Shown piece after piece: positions 10,492 through 22,770 of a stretch of 64,000 nt of DNA. Location of the stretch: the NCBI GenBank assembly GCA_033977485.1, contig CM066994.1, forward strand, positions 29,214,637-29,278,636, read 5' to 3'. The stretch comes from Hydrangea macrophylla. Taxonomy: Eukaryota; Streptophyta; Magnoliopsida; Cornales; Hydrangeaceae. The first letter of the stretch is position 1; each line of letters opens with the position of its first letter. Made by a program: the position numbers and the translations under genes. Below the pieces are notes generated by a model. The model was not told the DNA's origin and made no database searches. It saw nothing but the letters and a program-made list of their open reading frames with translations.

Positions 10492-11960
10492 TGTTGGGCT
10501 TATGCCTTCAAACCATAACTTTATGTATGAGACATTAGTATTTTAATATATGGATATCAGCTTTACATTTCATTGTGTATGTTTCTTTCATGAGATGATT
10601 GTTTATCCTTAAGCATCATAGTAAGTAATTCGTGTATGTATGAGATGCATACAAGTGAGATACGAATTACTATTCTTTGATACTTAGAGTTTGTCACAGT
10701 GGATAATGAGACTGGATATCTCATTAGGTTTACACTGTAGCATCATTAACTACCATTAGATGGAGTACTAAATCTCAATCACTAGAGTTTAACTCTTAGT
10801 TAATATGCTAGTGCTTACAATGCATTGACGGACCTGAGCTTTCCTATTGATGCTTAAGGCTGTCAACAGTCAATAGGAACTCATAACTTGTATAAGGTAC
10901 GTGTTCTCAATCTTGAGACGATTATGACCACAAACTGTGGATATGGCTGCTTTGACTTACCAATCAGTAAGGTCTTAAAGATCAACACCTAGGTATCTTG
11001 GGTATGTCATGTTCACAAGGTCATATATTGTCAAGATAGAATCTAGCCTCTGTTAAAGAGTAAGCATTTCCTTGAGAATGTCACCAAGTTGATTACTGAG
11101 AACTGCAGTCTTGTTGATAAGTAGTTATCAACATGTTTGGTAATCATGAGGGGTGAATGGGACTCAAGGAATGCAAGAAGTAATCATGATTTAGATTGAT
11201 AGTAACAGTTATCCGACTACCTGAATATGATTATGAATGCTGACGGTAGAGGGACATTAGTACACCATACAAGATAGTTATCGCTTCGAATATGTTCTTT
11301 TACTTTGGAGTTCAATTATCGTTTTATAGTGGAGTAAACGTTAACTGATCAGTTAGTTAATTTGCTGATCAAAGAGTTTGGTAATGGGAATTAGCAACTT
11401 GTATGAGCCAACAATAAAGAACCTAGGAGGTCCCACTCTTAGCTCCGCTAGGATACTTGGAACGACACTTGAGCAACTTGTCAAGAGAAGTTTGATCGAT
11501 CGAAAGTCTTTCGATCGATTGAAGTCTTGACATGTTCGATCGCTTGAATAGCCTTCAATCAATCGACGGTTCGATCGATCGAACCCACTTCAATCGATCG
11601 AAGACTTAAAGTTGGTTTGGAAATCTATAAATAGGGCAGCTGCGTACAGAGTTTAATAATCGTCGTTTTTCTATATGAGAGCTGCAGAAACTCTTTCAAG
11701 ATTTTCTTAGACTTCTTGTCCTCTCTATTAGGGTTCCCACCAACCCTAGTCTTTCCGCCAGGCATCCGTAGGAGTCATAAGGGTGAAGACAACCTAGTGG
11801 GGCTGCTGCACCATCAAGAAGGTTAAAGATTTCAGAATTGGGTTCAAGACACAAAGGTATAATTCTTGTCCCCTCTTGTTCGCATCTATAGAGTTAGCGG
11901 GTAGTAGATCCGGGCTACCAATAAGTTTTTGTAACTTAAATCTTTCTGTTGTGCGTGTAA
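10492..11960 (+). repeat. Right LTR of the Copia element
   Basis: Begins TGTTGGGC after the polypurine tract. The first 740 bp match the left LTR. The unique remainder holds a cluster of CGATCG palindromes (11494-11602), a good TATA box (CTATAAATAG, 11625-11634) and a leader-like stretch to about 11960, where minus-strand mudrA coding resumes. The 3' end is approximate. Confidence 0.75.
11494..11602. promoter_or_regulatory. CGATCG palindrome cluster just upstream of the Copia TATA box
   Basis: About six copies of a motif around TTCGATCGATCGAA lie within 110 bp, ending 22 bp before the TATA box at 11625. Exact CGATCG occurs at 11497, 11512, 11537, 11572 and 11595, with a variant near 11556. 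The position is that of an LTR enhancer; the role is inferred. Confidence 0.55.
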
Positions 11961-11966
11961 ATAATT

Positions 11967-13567
11967 TTAAACCTGCTTTTCCTTGATACCCATCATCTGC
12001 TGTCTCACCTTGTGAACCAAATCAGTAACAGGTAAATGCCTAGCTTCAGCAATCCAAGAATTGAAAAAGTCAACAACATTTGATGACATGTTACCATAAC
12101 GATTACCTTTGAAATGAGCATTTGTCCAGTGATGAAAAGGTAAATCAGATAGAAACCTCTCCACCTTCTCACCACCCACACTCTTCAAATCTGATAAGAA
12201 ATTTTGGAAAAGAGCATATGTTGGCGCATATGCACAATCCAAGAATATACCAACTATTCTCTCCCTCAAAACTTTACTAATCCCGCAAAATTTCTCCCTC
12301 AGATTAATTTCAGATGCTGAATACAATAACCATGGTGAGATGTCAAAAAAACACTACCAACCGCACGTAGCAACCCAATGTTACGATCTGATACAAAAGT
12401 TAATGTACGATCACTTCGTAAAACATGTTTCAAATGTTGGCAAAACCGCATCCAATTAGACTCATTCTCAGAATCAACAATAGCAAATGCTAAGGGGAAT
12501 AAACCTACAATAAATAAAACATAAAAACATCACATTAGCATATAACAGTAAAATATCAAAACTTTTTAGTAACATTAATCTCATATCATAAAACGTGAAA
12601 AGATTACATTGATTCCCATCTTTACTAGTAGCAGCTAAAACATTTCCCTTATATCTCGATTTAAGGAAAGTACCATCCAAACACAAGAGGCCAAATGAAA
12701 TTAAATCCAACTATAGATGCATGAAACGACACAAAAGGGGGTTTAAAACGCTTGTCCTCATCACCAACATCAAGCACTATGTGGCTACTTGGATTAACCC
12801 TCAATGCTTCATTCGTATACCACTGAAGTTAACCAAACGAAAACAAATGGTCACCACACACCTCCTTTTTCCCTTTTTCAACTCCATTCCATGCATGATG
12901 ATATGATATATCAAGTCCATAATTCTTCTTAAAGTTAAGAACAACCTTAATTGGCCTCGTAAGTGGGTCAGAACAAATCTGTTCTGCAATGACACTGCCT
13001 ACCAACTCAGACCTCATACGCAGATTCCTACTTGTACGTAGAGCAGCACCATACGTATATATATTATCTAACTTCTTAATATACAAAAACCCATTCATAG
13101 CAAGAACAGATGCATGCACATGCCACAAACTTTGACTCACGGAATCTACACTCTGCATTACCCTTACCTTTTCATTCTTAACATATTTGAATTTAAACCC
13201 AATTTCAATTACATATTTACACAACACCATACAAAACTCAGCAACTCCCCCACAAAACACCTACCCCTCATGGGTTATACCATGTGCCCAATTAACACCC
13301 ATCAATAATTTTTCCTCATGTGTACAGTACTTCTTCTTCATCATATCTCCACTAGAATCAAAATCAACACCAGACTCCAACATATTACAAGAACCACTAG
13401 ACTCACCACATCCATTACTAAAATACTCAAATACAAACACCTCAGTCTTATTAATACAAAATGATTGAATAATCCTACACATAATCTCAATTTCAACATC
13501 ATTCTCTAACATGCACTTCAAATTACCAGGAAGATAGTATGAAACTCTAACACAATTGGGAGACAAG
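11967..13567 (-). pseudogene. mudrA-type MULE transposase, N-terminal and DDE parts, broken
   Basis: Read on minus from 13567: an N-terminal PB1-like region (VSYYLPGNLKCM, about 13540), the plant MuDR domain with WHVHASVLAMNG and NYGLDISYHHAW, then the DDE core. The first Asp is in LDGTFLKSRYKG (about 12675). A 103-bp GT-AG intron (12505-12607) follows, then PLAFAIVDSENESNW and the next Asp in FVSDRNIGLL, a HGYCIQHL segment, a frameshift near 12315, and the part around HHWTNAHFKGNRYGNMSSN. Coding then runs into the Copia LTR at about 11966. Other frame changes lie near 12745, 12830 and 13260. The 5' end is cut at 13573 by the Gypsy LTR. Transposases of this family excise and insert the element by its terminal inverted repeats. 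Confidence 0.9.
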
Positions 13568-13572
13568 TTCGT

Positions 13573-15780
13573 TGTCATGCCCCGACGTAGCATAAATCAT
13601 GAAAGTGTTTCATTTCCTTTATGGACTCATAGGTCGTTACAAGTGAGAGTTACTAATTGTCCCTGTTGCAAATAACTTAAGCAGCATTTCTAAAGAAAAG
13701 GATACTAATAAACATAAGCTCCAAAATTAAAACTAACTATTACATTAATCATAGTCTTAGGCACAAACCGCCATTATTCAAATTCTAATATTGAGTCTAT
13801 TACATCTCTAAAAAGTAAAACATAAGTAAAGGTAAATCAGCTCTTCGGGAAGTCCGCCGGTCTCTAACAGTCGAAATACTCTGGTTGCTCCTGACCTAGA
13901 AAAATTGCACATAGAGTCCAGGGCGCATTTACGACATCAGCTTATGCAAGCTGGAGAGTAAAACGAACATATACTCGCAATATATATAAGCATATATAAC
14001 AACGTCACAAAATAACAAATCAAGGTACCAACTTCAACATGAATAACATGGGGATGTAGTAAGTAATAATTATGTAACCGTGTATCAACGATGTATCATC
14101 TTATCTTGTTGACTCTTTTTCCTCGACAAACTCGATTCAACCTTACCACTACCTTAGATACCAGGAATAATAGCCGCTCAGTATCTGGGCCGTAAACCAT
14201 ACCATCGATTTGGATACCAAGAATAATATCTACTCAATATTCGAATAGCGCCCCTTAGATACCAGGAATGATATCCGCTCGATATCTGAGTTGAACACAA
14301 CATTGTCACCTCCCATACCAAGAATAATATCCGTTCTATTTTGGAGTCGCACAGTACACTATCGTCTCAGGTACCAGGAATAATATCCGCTCGATATTTG
14401 GATTGATCACAAAACCGTTGCCTCCAATACTAGGAGTAAAATCCGCTCGATATTGGAGTCGTACACAAGACCGCCACTATTTACTCTTCTCACGCTTTCT
14501 CACACACCATGCATGTCGACTCAACCTCGACCCTATCATGCATGTCAATGTTCATGAATCGTAACATCAGTTATTAAGTAAAAATTAGAATAATTGTACG
14601 AATAAATTTCAGTCTTAATCATTCTTATTAACCCAATTCTTAAATGTGAGTATTTAAAATAGTACATCTTTCAAATCAGTTCCTTAAAGCTTTTAAAACC
14701 TTTTCCAAACAGTCCCTGTTGAAAAATGAACAAAATGTCCAAAATGCCCTATTGCGCGAGCGGGCCGCAAGAGTGATCAGGCTCTTTTTATAAAATCTAT
14801 TAAAAATTCATTTCTGCTCAAAACTATACAGGTCGAGCGAGCGAGCCACATGAGCGATGTCTCGCACAAGCAGAGTCCTCTTCTTCTTCGTTTTTCCCTA
14901 TTTCGAGTTCAAAACTATATTTTGACCTATTTCAGAATCCTGACCTAAACAAGTAATGTAATATATGTATTTCTTCAGTTTTCCGCGTAGATTAAGAATA
15001 CATGATCGGATTAAACTGATATGGATTGTATCTCTTGATTTTTGCAATTAATTAAGGGTGTCAAAACTTTAAATTCATAATACGTCGTGATACGGATGAA
15101 TTACAATAGAGGATTTGAACCACGGCTAAATGGGACTAAGATCTATTGTTTTCAATTCACAGAATTGATTTTGGTTGAGTTTTATAAAACTCCAACCTCA
15201 AGCTCATTAATGGTGATTATACATATACATATATACACTCCTATATATACAACAATATACATACATAAACATGGGGAGTGAGTTTATAATACTCATAGAG
15301 GGAATAGGACTGAATTTTAGCGCGCCGAGGAAACTGCCGTAAATTCCGTCGTCTAAGAATTCTTGTTCTTCCTCTCTTGATTGATGTATATATATATATG
15401 AATGTAACTATGTATGTGTATGTTTATATATATACTAAAATCTATGTGTGCGTATTTGTTGAGAGAGCAAGAAAGAGTTGAGAAAATTAGAGAGACAGAG
15501 ACTTTCATAGAGGGAATGAGAGTACTGTGAGAGTTACAAACATATATATATATATATACACTATTAGTTTTGGGCTCCAAGTAATAAGGAAATTACTTGG
15601 TGAGGTTGAGCTCACGTGCTCCCTCACCCATCATGCGGTATAGTCGTAGTTTTCAAATCCATAGAAGGTATCACTTTATTCATAAAAAAAAATTACGCTT
15701 TGACCCTAAACAAATATTTATTAATAGAAATAAAATGAACTGTTCATTTATAGATGAAAATAAAATTACAGGGTGTTACA
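13573..15780 (-). repeat. 3' LTR of the Gypsy element, complete (2.2 kb)
   Basis: It runs from TGTAACACCC (minus, 15780) to CATGACA (13573). A TATA-rich promoter region lies near 15540-15560, followed in element direction by a CT-rich leader. Further on are a GCGAG/CTCG-rich cluster (14755-14870) and a tandem array of about 60-bp stem-loop units (14150-14475). The end sequence GCTACGTCGGGGC is shared with the solo LTR at 50933-53777, so the two belong to related families. Confidence 0.9.
14150..14475. repeat. Tandem array of about 60-bp stem-loop units in the 3' LTR
   Basis: About six imperfect units, each with a core close to AGATACCAGGAATAATATCC followed by GCTCGATATCTGAGTCG. The outer parts (AGATA and TATCT) can pair. 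The same array is in the 5' LTR at 20825-21145, where several units are better preserved. Confidence 0.75.
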
Positions 15781-15824
15781 CTCTACCCACCTTAATAGAG
15801 ATTTTGCCCCAAAATCTGAGCTAA

Positions 15825-18600
15825 CTAATCCTGAAACAGCTCTAGGTATCTATTCCTCATATATAACTCTAACTCCCACAATGCTTCTCCCCCATCATGG
15901 TGTCTCTATTGAACCTTAACCAAAGGAATGTCCCTTCTCCTCAGCCTCATGATACGCTGGTCAATAATCCTCACGGGTCTATCCTTGTAGACAATATTCT
16001 GACTCATCTCAATATCATCAAAATTTACCACATGTGAAGGATCTCGTTTGTATTTCCTTAACATACTAACATGGAATACATTATGAACACCAGACATCTT
16101 TAGTGGCAACGTGAGTTGATAAGCTACTTTCCCAACACGCTCCAGTATCTCAAATGTTCCGATGAAATGAGGTGCCAACTTTTCTCCTTTTTGACCAAAA
16201 TGTACTATACCCCGAACGGGTGAAACCCTAAGGAGTACGTGATCTCCGATACTGAACTCCAAATCCTTTCGATGTCGATCCACATAACTCTTGTGTCTAC
16301 TTTGTGTAGCTTTCATTCTTTCCTTGACCTATGAAATCTTCTCATTGGTTTTTCTCACCAAATTTGGTCCCAATAGTTCTGTGTCTCCAAGTTCAGTCCA
16401 ACACAACGGGAATCGACATGGCAATCCGTACAAGGCTTCGAATGGTGCCATCCCAATACTCGAGTGATAACTGTCGTTATACACAAATTTGACCAATGGA
16501 AAATGCGTCTCCCAAGACTCTTCAAAATCAATAGCACAAGCTCTGAGCATATCTTTCATGATCTGATTAACACACTCGGTCTATCCATCAATTTGAGGAT
16601 GGAAAACACTACTCAACTTGAGCAAAGTTCCCATAGCCTTCTATAGACTTTTCCAAAATCCCAAGGTAAAGCGTGCATCGCGGTCAGATACAATGGACAC
16701 AGGGCACCGTGCAGTTGCACCACTTGCTGTAGGTACATTCGACTCATCCTTTCTACTGCGTAAGTTATACTATACGCGATGATATGTGCGGACTTCGTCA
16801 GATGATCCATAATTACCCAAACCATGTCATGGTAATCCAACTACAAAATCCATAGTTATATGTTCCCATTTCCATCTTGGAATAGGTAAGGGTTGCAACA
16901 ACCCGGGGGTTTCTGATGTTCGGCCTTTACTTGTTGACAAGTCAAACATTTAGACACGAACTCGGCCACTTCTCGTTTCATTCCTTCCCACCAGAAGTTT
17001 CTCTTTAGATCTTTATACATCTTTGTTCCTCTTGGGTGTACTGTCAGTCTCGATTTATGTGCTTCTTGGAGAATATCTTTTCTCAAGTCCCCTAAATTTG
17101 GCACACATAATCTATCTCTACATATGTATCATCCATCGATCCAAACCTTCCATTATGTAGGGTCCTTTTCTGATATCTTGACGAACCATACTTGATATTT
17201 CTCATCTCCCTTTGGACCTCGATAATTCGACTCTCAAGTGTTGCTTGTACTTTGTACTAGGAGGCATCCAAAGTTTTGCCCGTCACTTTCCCTCAAAAAT
17301 CTGCATATCAAATTCAGTGATTGTCTCTAAAGCTTTCCATTCCCTCATCATCAATGAAGCAATCGTTCCTTGAGGTTTTCGACTTAGGGCGTCAACGACT
17401 ACATTAGTCTTACTACGGTGGTACTCTAATGTAAAGTCATAGTCCGTAATCAGTTCCATCCATCGTTGTTGCCTCATGTTCAGCTCTTTCTGAGTAAACA
17501 AATACTTAAGGCTCTTGTGGTCCGAGAACAAATCAAACCTTTCCCCATAGAGGTAATGTCTCCAGATCTTAAGTGCAAAAGGATGGTTGCCAGTTCCAAA
17601 TCATGTGTTGGGTAATTCAATTCATTTGGCTTCAACTGCCAAGAACCAAAGGCGATAACCTTTTCGTCTTGCATAAGGACGCACCACAATCCTTGATAAG
17701 AAGCGTCACTAAAAATAGTAAACTTCTCATCACTCTTTGGTATCGCAAGCACTGGCACTGTTGTCAATCTTTCTTTCAATTCTAGAAAAAGCGCATTTGT
17801 GCGTATCAGTCCATTCAAACTTCAAATCTTTCTTAGTCAAACTAGTTAATGGGGCTGCTATCTTTGAGAATCCTTGCACAAATCTCCGATAGTAACTAGC
17901 GAGTCCCAAAAAACTTATGACTTCTGTAGCATTGGTTAGCTGAGTCTAATTAGCAACTACATCTGTCTTTAATGAGTCAACCACGATTCCTTGTTGCGAG
18001 ATCACATGCCCGAGTAACTTAACTTTCTGAAGCCAGAATTCGTACTTGCTGAATTTAGCATACAGGCGATTATCCTTGAGAGTTTGCATCGCAATCCACA
18101 GATGTTGTTCATGCTCTTCCTCTGACTTGGAATAGATCAAAATGTCATTGATAAAGACAATAACGAACTGATCCAAGTAGGGCTTGAATACTCTGTTCAT
18201 CAAATATATAAACACAGTCGGAGCATTCGTCATACTAAACAGCATTACTAAGAACTCATAATGTCCGTACCTTATCCTGAAAGCAATCTTAGGTATGTCC
18301 TCCTTTTGTACCCTCAACTGGTGGTACCCCGATCATAGATCAATTTTAAAAAAAGTCGTGGCTCCTTGCAATTGATCAAACAGATCGTCTATCTGGGATA
18401 ACGGATACCTATTCTTGATAGTAACCTTATTAAGTTCCCGGTAATCAATACACAATCGCATAGTTCCATCCTTCTTCTTTACAAATAACACCGGTGCTCC
18501 CCACGGTGATGTACTTGGGTGAACAAAGCCTAACTTCTCTAGTTCTTGAACTTGTTCCTTCAGCTCTAGTAGCTCGATAGGGACCATCCTATAGGGAACT
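15825..18600 (-). pseudogene. Gypsy pol: RT, RNase H, integrase, chromodomain-like tail, broken
   Basis: RT begins near 18590 ([32 protein letters not shown]). The catalytic box normally read as Y-hydrophobic-DD is FINDIL here (about 18165), so the first of the paired Asp is Asn. RNase H shows FSDASYQG and the downstream SDHKSLKY. Integrase shows the zinc-binding segment ending CLTCQQVK (about 16945), core pieces at 16840-16620, and FVYNDSYHSSIGMAPFEALYG. The tail (16316-15825) has the GPY/F-like segment and the chromodomain-like IPLVKV, then a stop, then a readable WELE-type end to a stop at 15825. More than six stops or shifts. Confidence 0.9.
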
Positions 18601-18779
18601 TTGGTTATAGGTCAAGTGCCTGGCACCAGTTCCACACAAAATTCTATGTCCCTCTCATGTGGTAATCCAGAAATATCTTAAAATACTTCCTCGAACTCTT
18701 TGATCACTAGTATTGATGACACTGTCACTTCTGTACTGACAACTTTGATGTTTGCTAGGCATCTGGTGAGGAATATATC

Positions 18780-20060
18780 ACCCGAAGGGTTACATTAGAA
18801 ATCAAAGGGTTGATTCCCACTGTCTACAAATGTGATCCTTTTCCTTGTACAATCCAACTTTGCATGTTTCTTTTCGAGCCAATCCATTCCCAATATTATA
18901 TCAAACTCCTTCATCAACAGAACCACTAATCTCACCAAAAGTTCACGGTCTCCTAACCGTAGAGGACAATCCTTACAAACATGTCCTAACTTGACTATAG
19001 TCCCTAATGATGAGATAGCACTCAAGGAAACATTGCGGTACTATACCCAATTTTTGAATGATCCTAACAAATATAAAGGAATGTATAGCACCCATGTCAA
19101 ATAAAACATTAATATGAGAATTAAACAAGGTTAGAGTACCTTCCACTGTTCATTGCTAGGGCGGTTTCTCCTCATAAGTACCTTTTTCATACACTGTTTC
19201 CTCAAAACCAGCAGTCTCGGGGATAACAGCATTCAGGTGGGCTAGTCCTTCCTGACCATAATTACCTTTTCTAGGAGCCTTGTAGTCCTTACTTATGTAA
19301 CCTGATATGCCACAATTATAGCACACAACTCCTGGATGATCGACACACGTAGGTGCTTTGCAATCTTTAGCTCGGTGACCGGGAATACCACAATTAAAGC
19401 AATTGTTATTGTTGTTCCCTCATGTTGCTCTAGGTGGATTCTGCTGTACTGCCTGCATCTACTGAGGTTTCTTCCCTCTATCCCAAGTTCTTTTCTGTCC
19501 CTGAGGGTACACGGGTTTCTGTTCAGGATAACCTTTTTGCGGAGGTCGATTTCCAAATGGTTTCGAATTCTGACAACCGTTATTCTCCAATCCTATAGCC
19601 AATCTCACTAGAGCTTCAAATGACTGCTTCAAATGACTTCTTCTCCTATAGTTGCCTTTTCAGCACCCCACCAATTTTCCACTGCATACGATAACTGAAA
19701 GGTAGCCAGACGCTTCTTTTCCAGATCAGTTTACTCTATGGTCTCAAAAATATGCTTTATCTGGCATGGCCACTGTTCTGCTTGCCAGGGTTCATCGGTC
19801 CTAGCAAAATACTCAGGTCGTAGAGCAAGAAATTCGTTGAGAAGCTTGTCCTTAGTTTGGGTTCGCCTCTCATTCCCGTTATGATTCCCATTTCGGTTAT
19901 TGTTCCTTGTGTTCTGATCCTTGACCCTTTCCAACTGTCTTATAAAAGGCTCAAACATCCTGGTTGGATCTGCTGCCGGGGATGTAGCTTCAATAGCAGC
20001 GGGACAAGGCCTGAGATTCCTTCCATCAGCCATACGTTCAAGAGAAAGGTACCTATTCAT
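18780..20060 (-). pseudogene. Gypsy gag and protease, broken
   Basis: Gag starts at the MADG codon within the frame opening at 20060. It contains the usual ALRPEYF and W-rich segments and is stopped at about 19731; coding continues as a segment with SYAVENWWG. Two zinc knuckles follow, CFNCGIPGHRAKDC and CYNCGISGYISKDY; the second lacks its last Cys and has Tyr for His. Protease remnants lie at 19110-18795, with FDMGAIHSF at the DTGASHSF position (Asp kept, Thr lost) and later ILGMDWLEK. Several stops separate the pieces. Confidence 0.85.
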
Positions 20061-20213
20061 CGATCAACAGCATTCCGTCAATCTCCAGATATAAAAGAAA
20101 GTTCTCAACAATTGAAAGCAACAAAACACAGAATGAAGTTGAACTATCTTATCTTAACGCTATCTTAACGGAAGATCCTATGTGTCTTGGACAATTGGTC
20201 GAGACATAACCTG

Positions 20214-20225
20214 GCTCTGATACCA
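20214..20225 (-). other. tRNA-Met primer binding site of the Gypsy element
   Basis: On minus this reads TGGTATCAGAGC, the complement of the initiator tRNA-Met 3' end used by most plant LTR elements. It lies a few bases inside the 5' LTR border at 20233. Confidence 0.85.
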
Positions 20226-20232
20226 AAAACCT

Positions 20233-21996
20233 TATCATGCCCCGACGTAGCATAAATTAGGAAAGTGTTTCATTTCCTTTATGGACTCGTAGGTTGTGAC
20301 AAGTGAGAGTAACCATTTATCCCTACAGAAAATAACTTAAACAGCATTTCTAAAGAAAAAGGATACTAAAAAACATAAGCTCCAAAATTAAAGCTTACAA
20401 ACTATTACATCAGTCATAGTCTTAGGCACAAACCTCCCTTATTCAAACTCTAATATAGAGTCTATTACATATCTGGAAAGTAAATCATAAGTAAGGATAA
20501 ATAAGCTTTTCTGGAAGTCCTCCGGTCTCTAACTAGCTTAGTCAAAATACTCTGGTTGCTCCTGACTTGAAAAATTTGGACATAGAGTCCAGGGCGCATC
20601 AACGCCATCAGCTTATGCAAGCTGGAGAGTATAACGAACATACACTCACAATGTATATATAAGGATATATAACAACGTCACGAAACAACAAATCAAGGTA
20701 CCAACTTCAACATGAATAACATGGGGATATAGTAAGCAATAAATATGTGACCGTGCATGAACGATGTATCATCTTATCTTGCTAACTCTTTTCCCTCGAC
20801 AAACTCGATTCAACCTTACCACTACCTCAGATGCATTCCAGGAATAATATCCGCTCAGTATCTGGGTCGTACACCATACCATCGATTCAGATACCAGGAA
20901 TAATATCCGCTCAGTATTCGAATCGTGCCCCTCAGATACCAGGAATAATATATGCTCGATATCTGAGTCGAACACAACATTGTTGCCTCCCATACCAGGA
21001 ATAATATCCGCTCGATATCGGAGTCGCACACTACACTATCGTCTCAGGTACCAGGAATAATATCCGCTCGATATCTGCGTCGATTACAACACCATCTCCT
21101 CTAATACCAGAAGCAATATATGCTCGATATTGGAGTCGTACACAAGGCCACCACTATTTACTCTTCTCACGCTTTCTCACACACCATGCATGTCAACTCA
21201 ACCTCAACCCTATCATGCATGTCAATGCTCATGAATCATAACATCAGTTATTAAGTAAAAATCAAAATATTCGTACGAATATAAATCTCAGTCTTAATCA
21301 TTCTTATTAACCCAATTCTTAAACGTGAGTATTTAAAACACTATATCATTCAAAACAATTCCTTAAAATTTTTAAAACCTTTTCTAAACAGTCCCTTGTT
21401 GAAATATGAACAAACTGTCCTAAGTGCCCTATCGCGCGAGCGATGGGTCGTGCGAGCGATCAGGCTCTTTTTATGAAATCTGTTAAAAATTCATTTCTGC
21501 TCAAAACTATATAGGTCGCGGGAGCGATGTCTCGCGCGAGAGAATCGCGCGCGCAAGATGAAGCAGAGTTGTCTTCTTCTTCGTTTTCCCCCTGTTTCGA
21601 GTTCAAAACTGTATTTTGATCCATTTCAGAATCCTTATCCAAACAAGTCATGTAATATATGGATTTCTTCAGTTTTTTGCGTAGATTAAGAATACGTGAT
21701 CGGATTAAACTGATACGGATTGCATCTCTCAATTTTTGCGACTAAAGTAAGGGTGTCAAAACTTTAAATTCATAATACGTCACGATTCGGATGAATTACA
21801 ACGTAGGATTCGAACCACGGCTAAATGGGACTAAGATCTATCATTTCAATTCACGGAATTGATTTTGGTTGAGTTTCATAAAACTCAAACTTCAAGTTCA
21901 ACAATGGTGATTACATATGTATATATATATACACTCCTATATATACAGTAATATATATATATATATAAACATGGGGAGTGAGTTTATAATACTCAT
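20233..21996 (-). repeat. 5' LTR of the Gypsy element, missing its start
   Basis: It aligns with 13573-15288 of the other LTR, including the stem-loop array (20825-21145) and the GCGAG-rich cluster (21430-21560, richer in CGCG than the other copy). The terminal dinucleotide beside the primer site is TA on + instead of TG. Similarity ends at 21996 (gtttataatactcat), after which unrelated sequence follows, so the promoter end is lost. Confidence 0.88.
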
Positions 21997-22235
21997 TTCG
22001 GTGCACACTTTATGTGCAATTTTCGGTGCACATAGCATTATTGATCTTTTTAACCTTTATCAAATTTTCTTTAATCCGTTTTCTTCATTTCAGAGTCTAC
22101 AAACCTAATTAGATATGCACACACTTATTATGTTAGTTACCTTTTCACCCTCTCTTTAACTTTTTTTCACTCTATATATCTACATTCATTTCGACTGATT
22201 ATTTTTAGGGAGATTTGGTCAAAAATCTTAAATAA
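21997..22235. other. Unassigned AT-rich spacer
   Basis: A short duplicated phrase (cggtgcaca near 22000 and 22024) is the only structure. The missing 5' end of the MULE would be expected on this side of the Gypsy insertion, but I could not recognise it. Confidence 0.3.
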
Positions 22236-22542
22236 TGAACTTTTTTGGTAAAAACTCCACCCCGTTTTTAATTTAGGTGAAAACTCATCTAGTCATTTTG
22301 TGGACAGAACTACCCCTCCCAGTATGTCACACGCCGCACACGCGTGCAGTTGCAATTTAACATTTCTAATGTGCAGTCACTCACACCAAACATCCCAAAT
22401 AGTTTTGCGAACTTCAAAAATTCATAACTTTCAATCCAAAAATCATTTTTTTGCAAAATTTATATTTTCAGAATCTATTCGACGAGATCTATCAAACAAG
22501 TACCATTGTCGCTATAAAATTCTGGAAAAAAAACAAAATGTT

Positions 22543-22690
22543 GTGTGAAATTTCACACAACTAGATATGTGAAATTTCACACAACTAGATATGTGAAATT
22601 TGTAGGACAAAAAAAAGGTTATGTGAAATTTCACATAACTAGTTGTGTGAAATTTCACATAACTATCTGTGTGAAATTTCACACAATTTT
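22543..22690. repeat. Phased array of the palindrome GTGAAATTTCAC
   Basis: Copies start at 22545, 22569, 22593 (half only), 22623, 22647 and 22671. The spacing is 24 bp throughout except one step of 30 bp. Linkers are similar (acaactagatat). Looser copies continue at about 22800-22885, 22966, 22990, 23010, 23044 and 23082, and one pair sits far away at about 62608-62645. Because the unit is palindromic and 24 bp is 8 codons, both strands read as an eight-residue repeat containing VKFH. Confidence 0.85.
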
Positions 22691-22726
22691 TTTCAAAGTG
22701 AAATTTCATTCTAGAAAGATAAAAAG

Positions 22727-22770
<44 letters not shown>

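Larger units (their letters stand above)
4615..11960 (+). mobile_element. Ty1/Copia LTR retrotransposon, decayed, nested in the MULE transposase gene
   Basis: Direct LTRs begin TGTTGGG at 4615 and at 10492; between them lie gag and pol in the Copia order gag-protease-integrase-RT-RNase H. A polypurine tract precedes the right LTR. Coding sequence of the mudrA transposase stops at one border and resumes at the other, so the element inserted into that gene. No clean target duplication is visible and the right border is placed by the point where mudrA coding resumes (accurate to about 10 bp). No tRNA-Met primer site was found behind the left LTR. All reading frames carry stops or frameshifts. 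Confidence 0.9.
13573..21996 (-). mobile_element. Ty3/Gypsy chromovirus-type retrotransposon, decayed, 5' LTR truncated
   Basis: Minus-strand order: partial 5' LTR (21996 to 20233), tRNA-Met primer site, gag, protease, RT, RNase H, integrase with chromodomain-like tail, polypurine tract, 3' LTR (15780 to 13573). The 3' LTR is complete: in element orientation it starts TGTAACACCC and ends GGGGCATGACA. The 5' LTR lacks its first 490 bp or so; similarity to the 3' LTR stops at 21996. The pol order and the chromodomain remnant place it among chromoviruses (Tekay/Del-like). It cuts into the 5' end of the MULE transposase gene. Every frame is broken. Confidence 0.92.

Noticed and set aside
22543..22690. 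Regularly spaced palindromes resembling a CRISPR array
   Set aside because: Spacers are short (12 bp) and similar to each other, the repeats are transposon-like, and the sequence is a plant nuclear genome.
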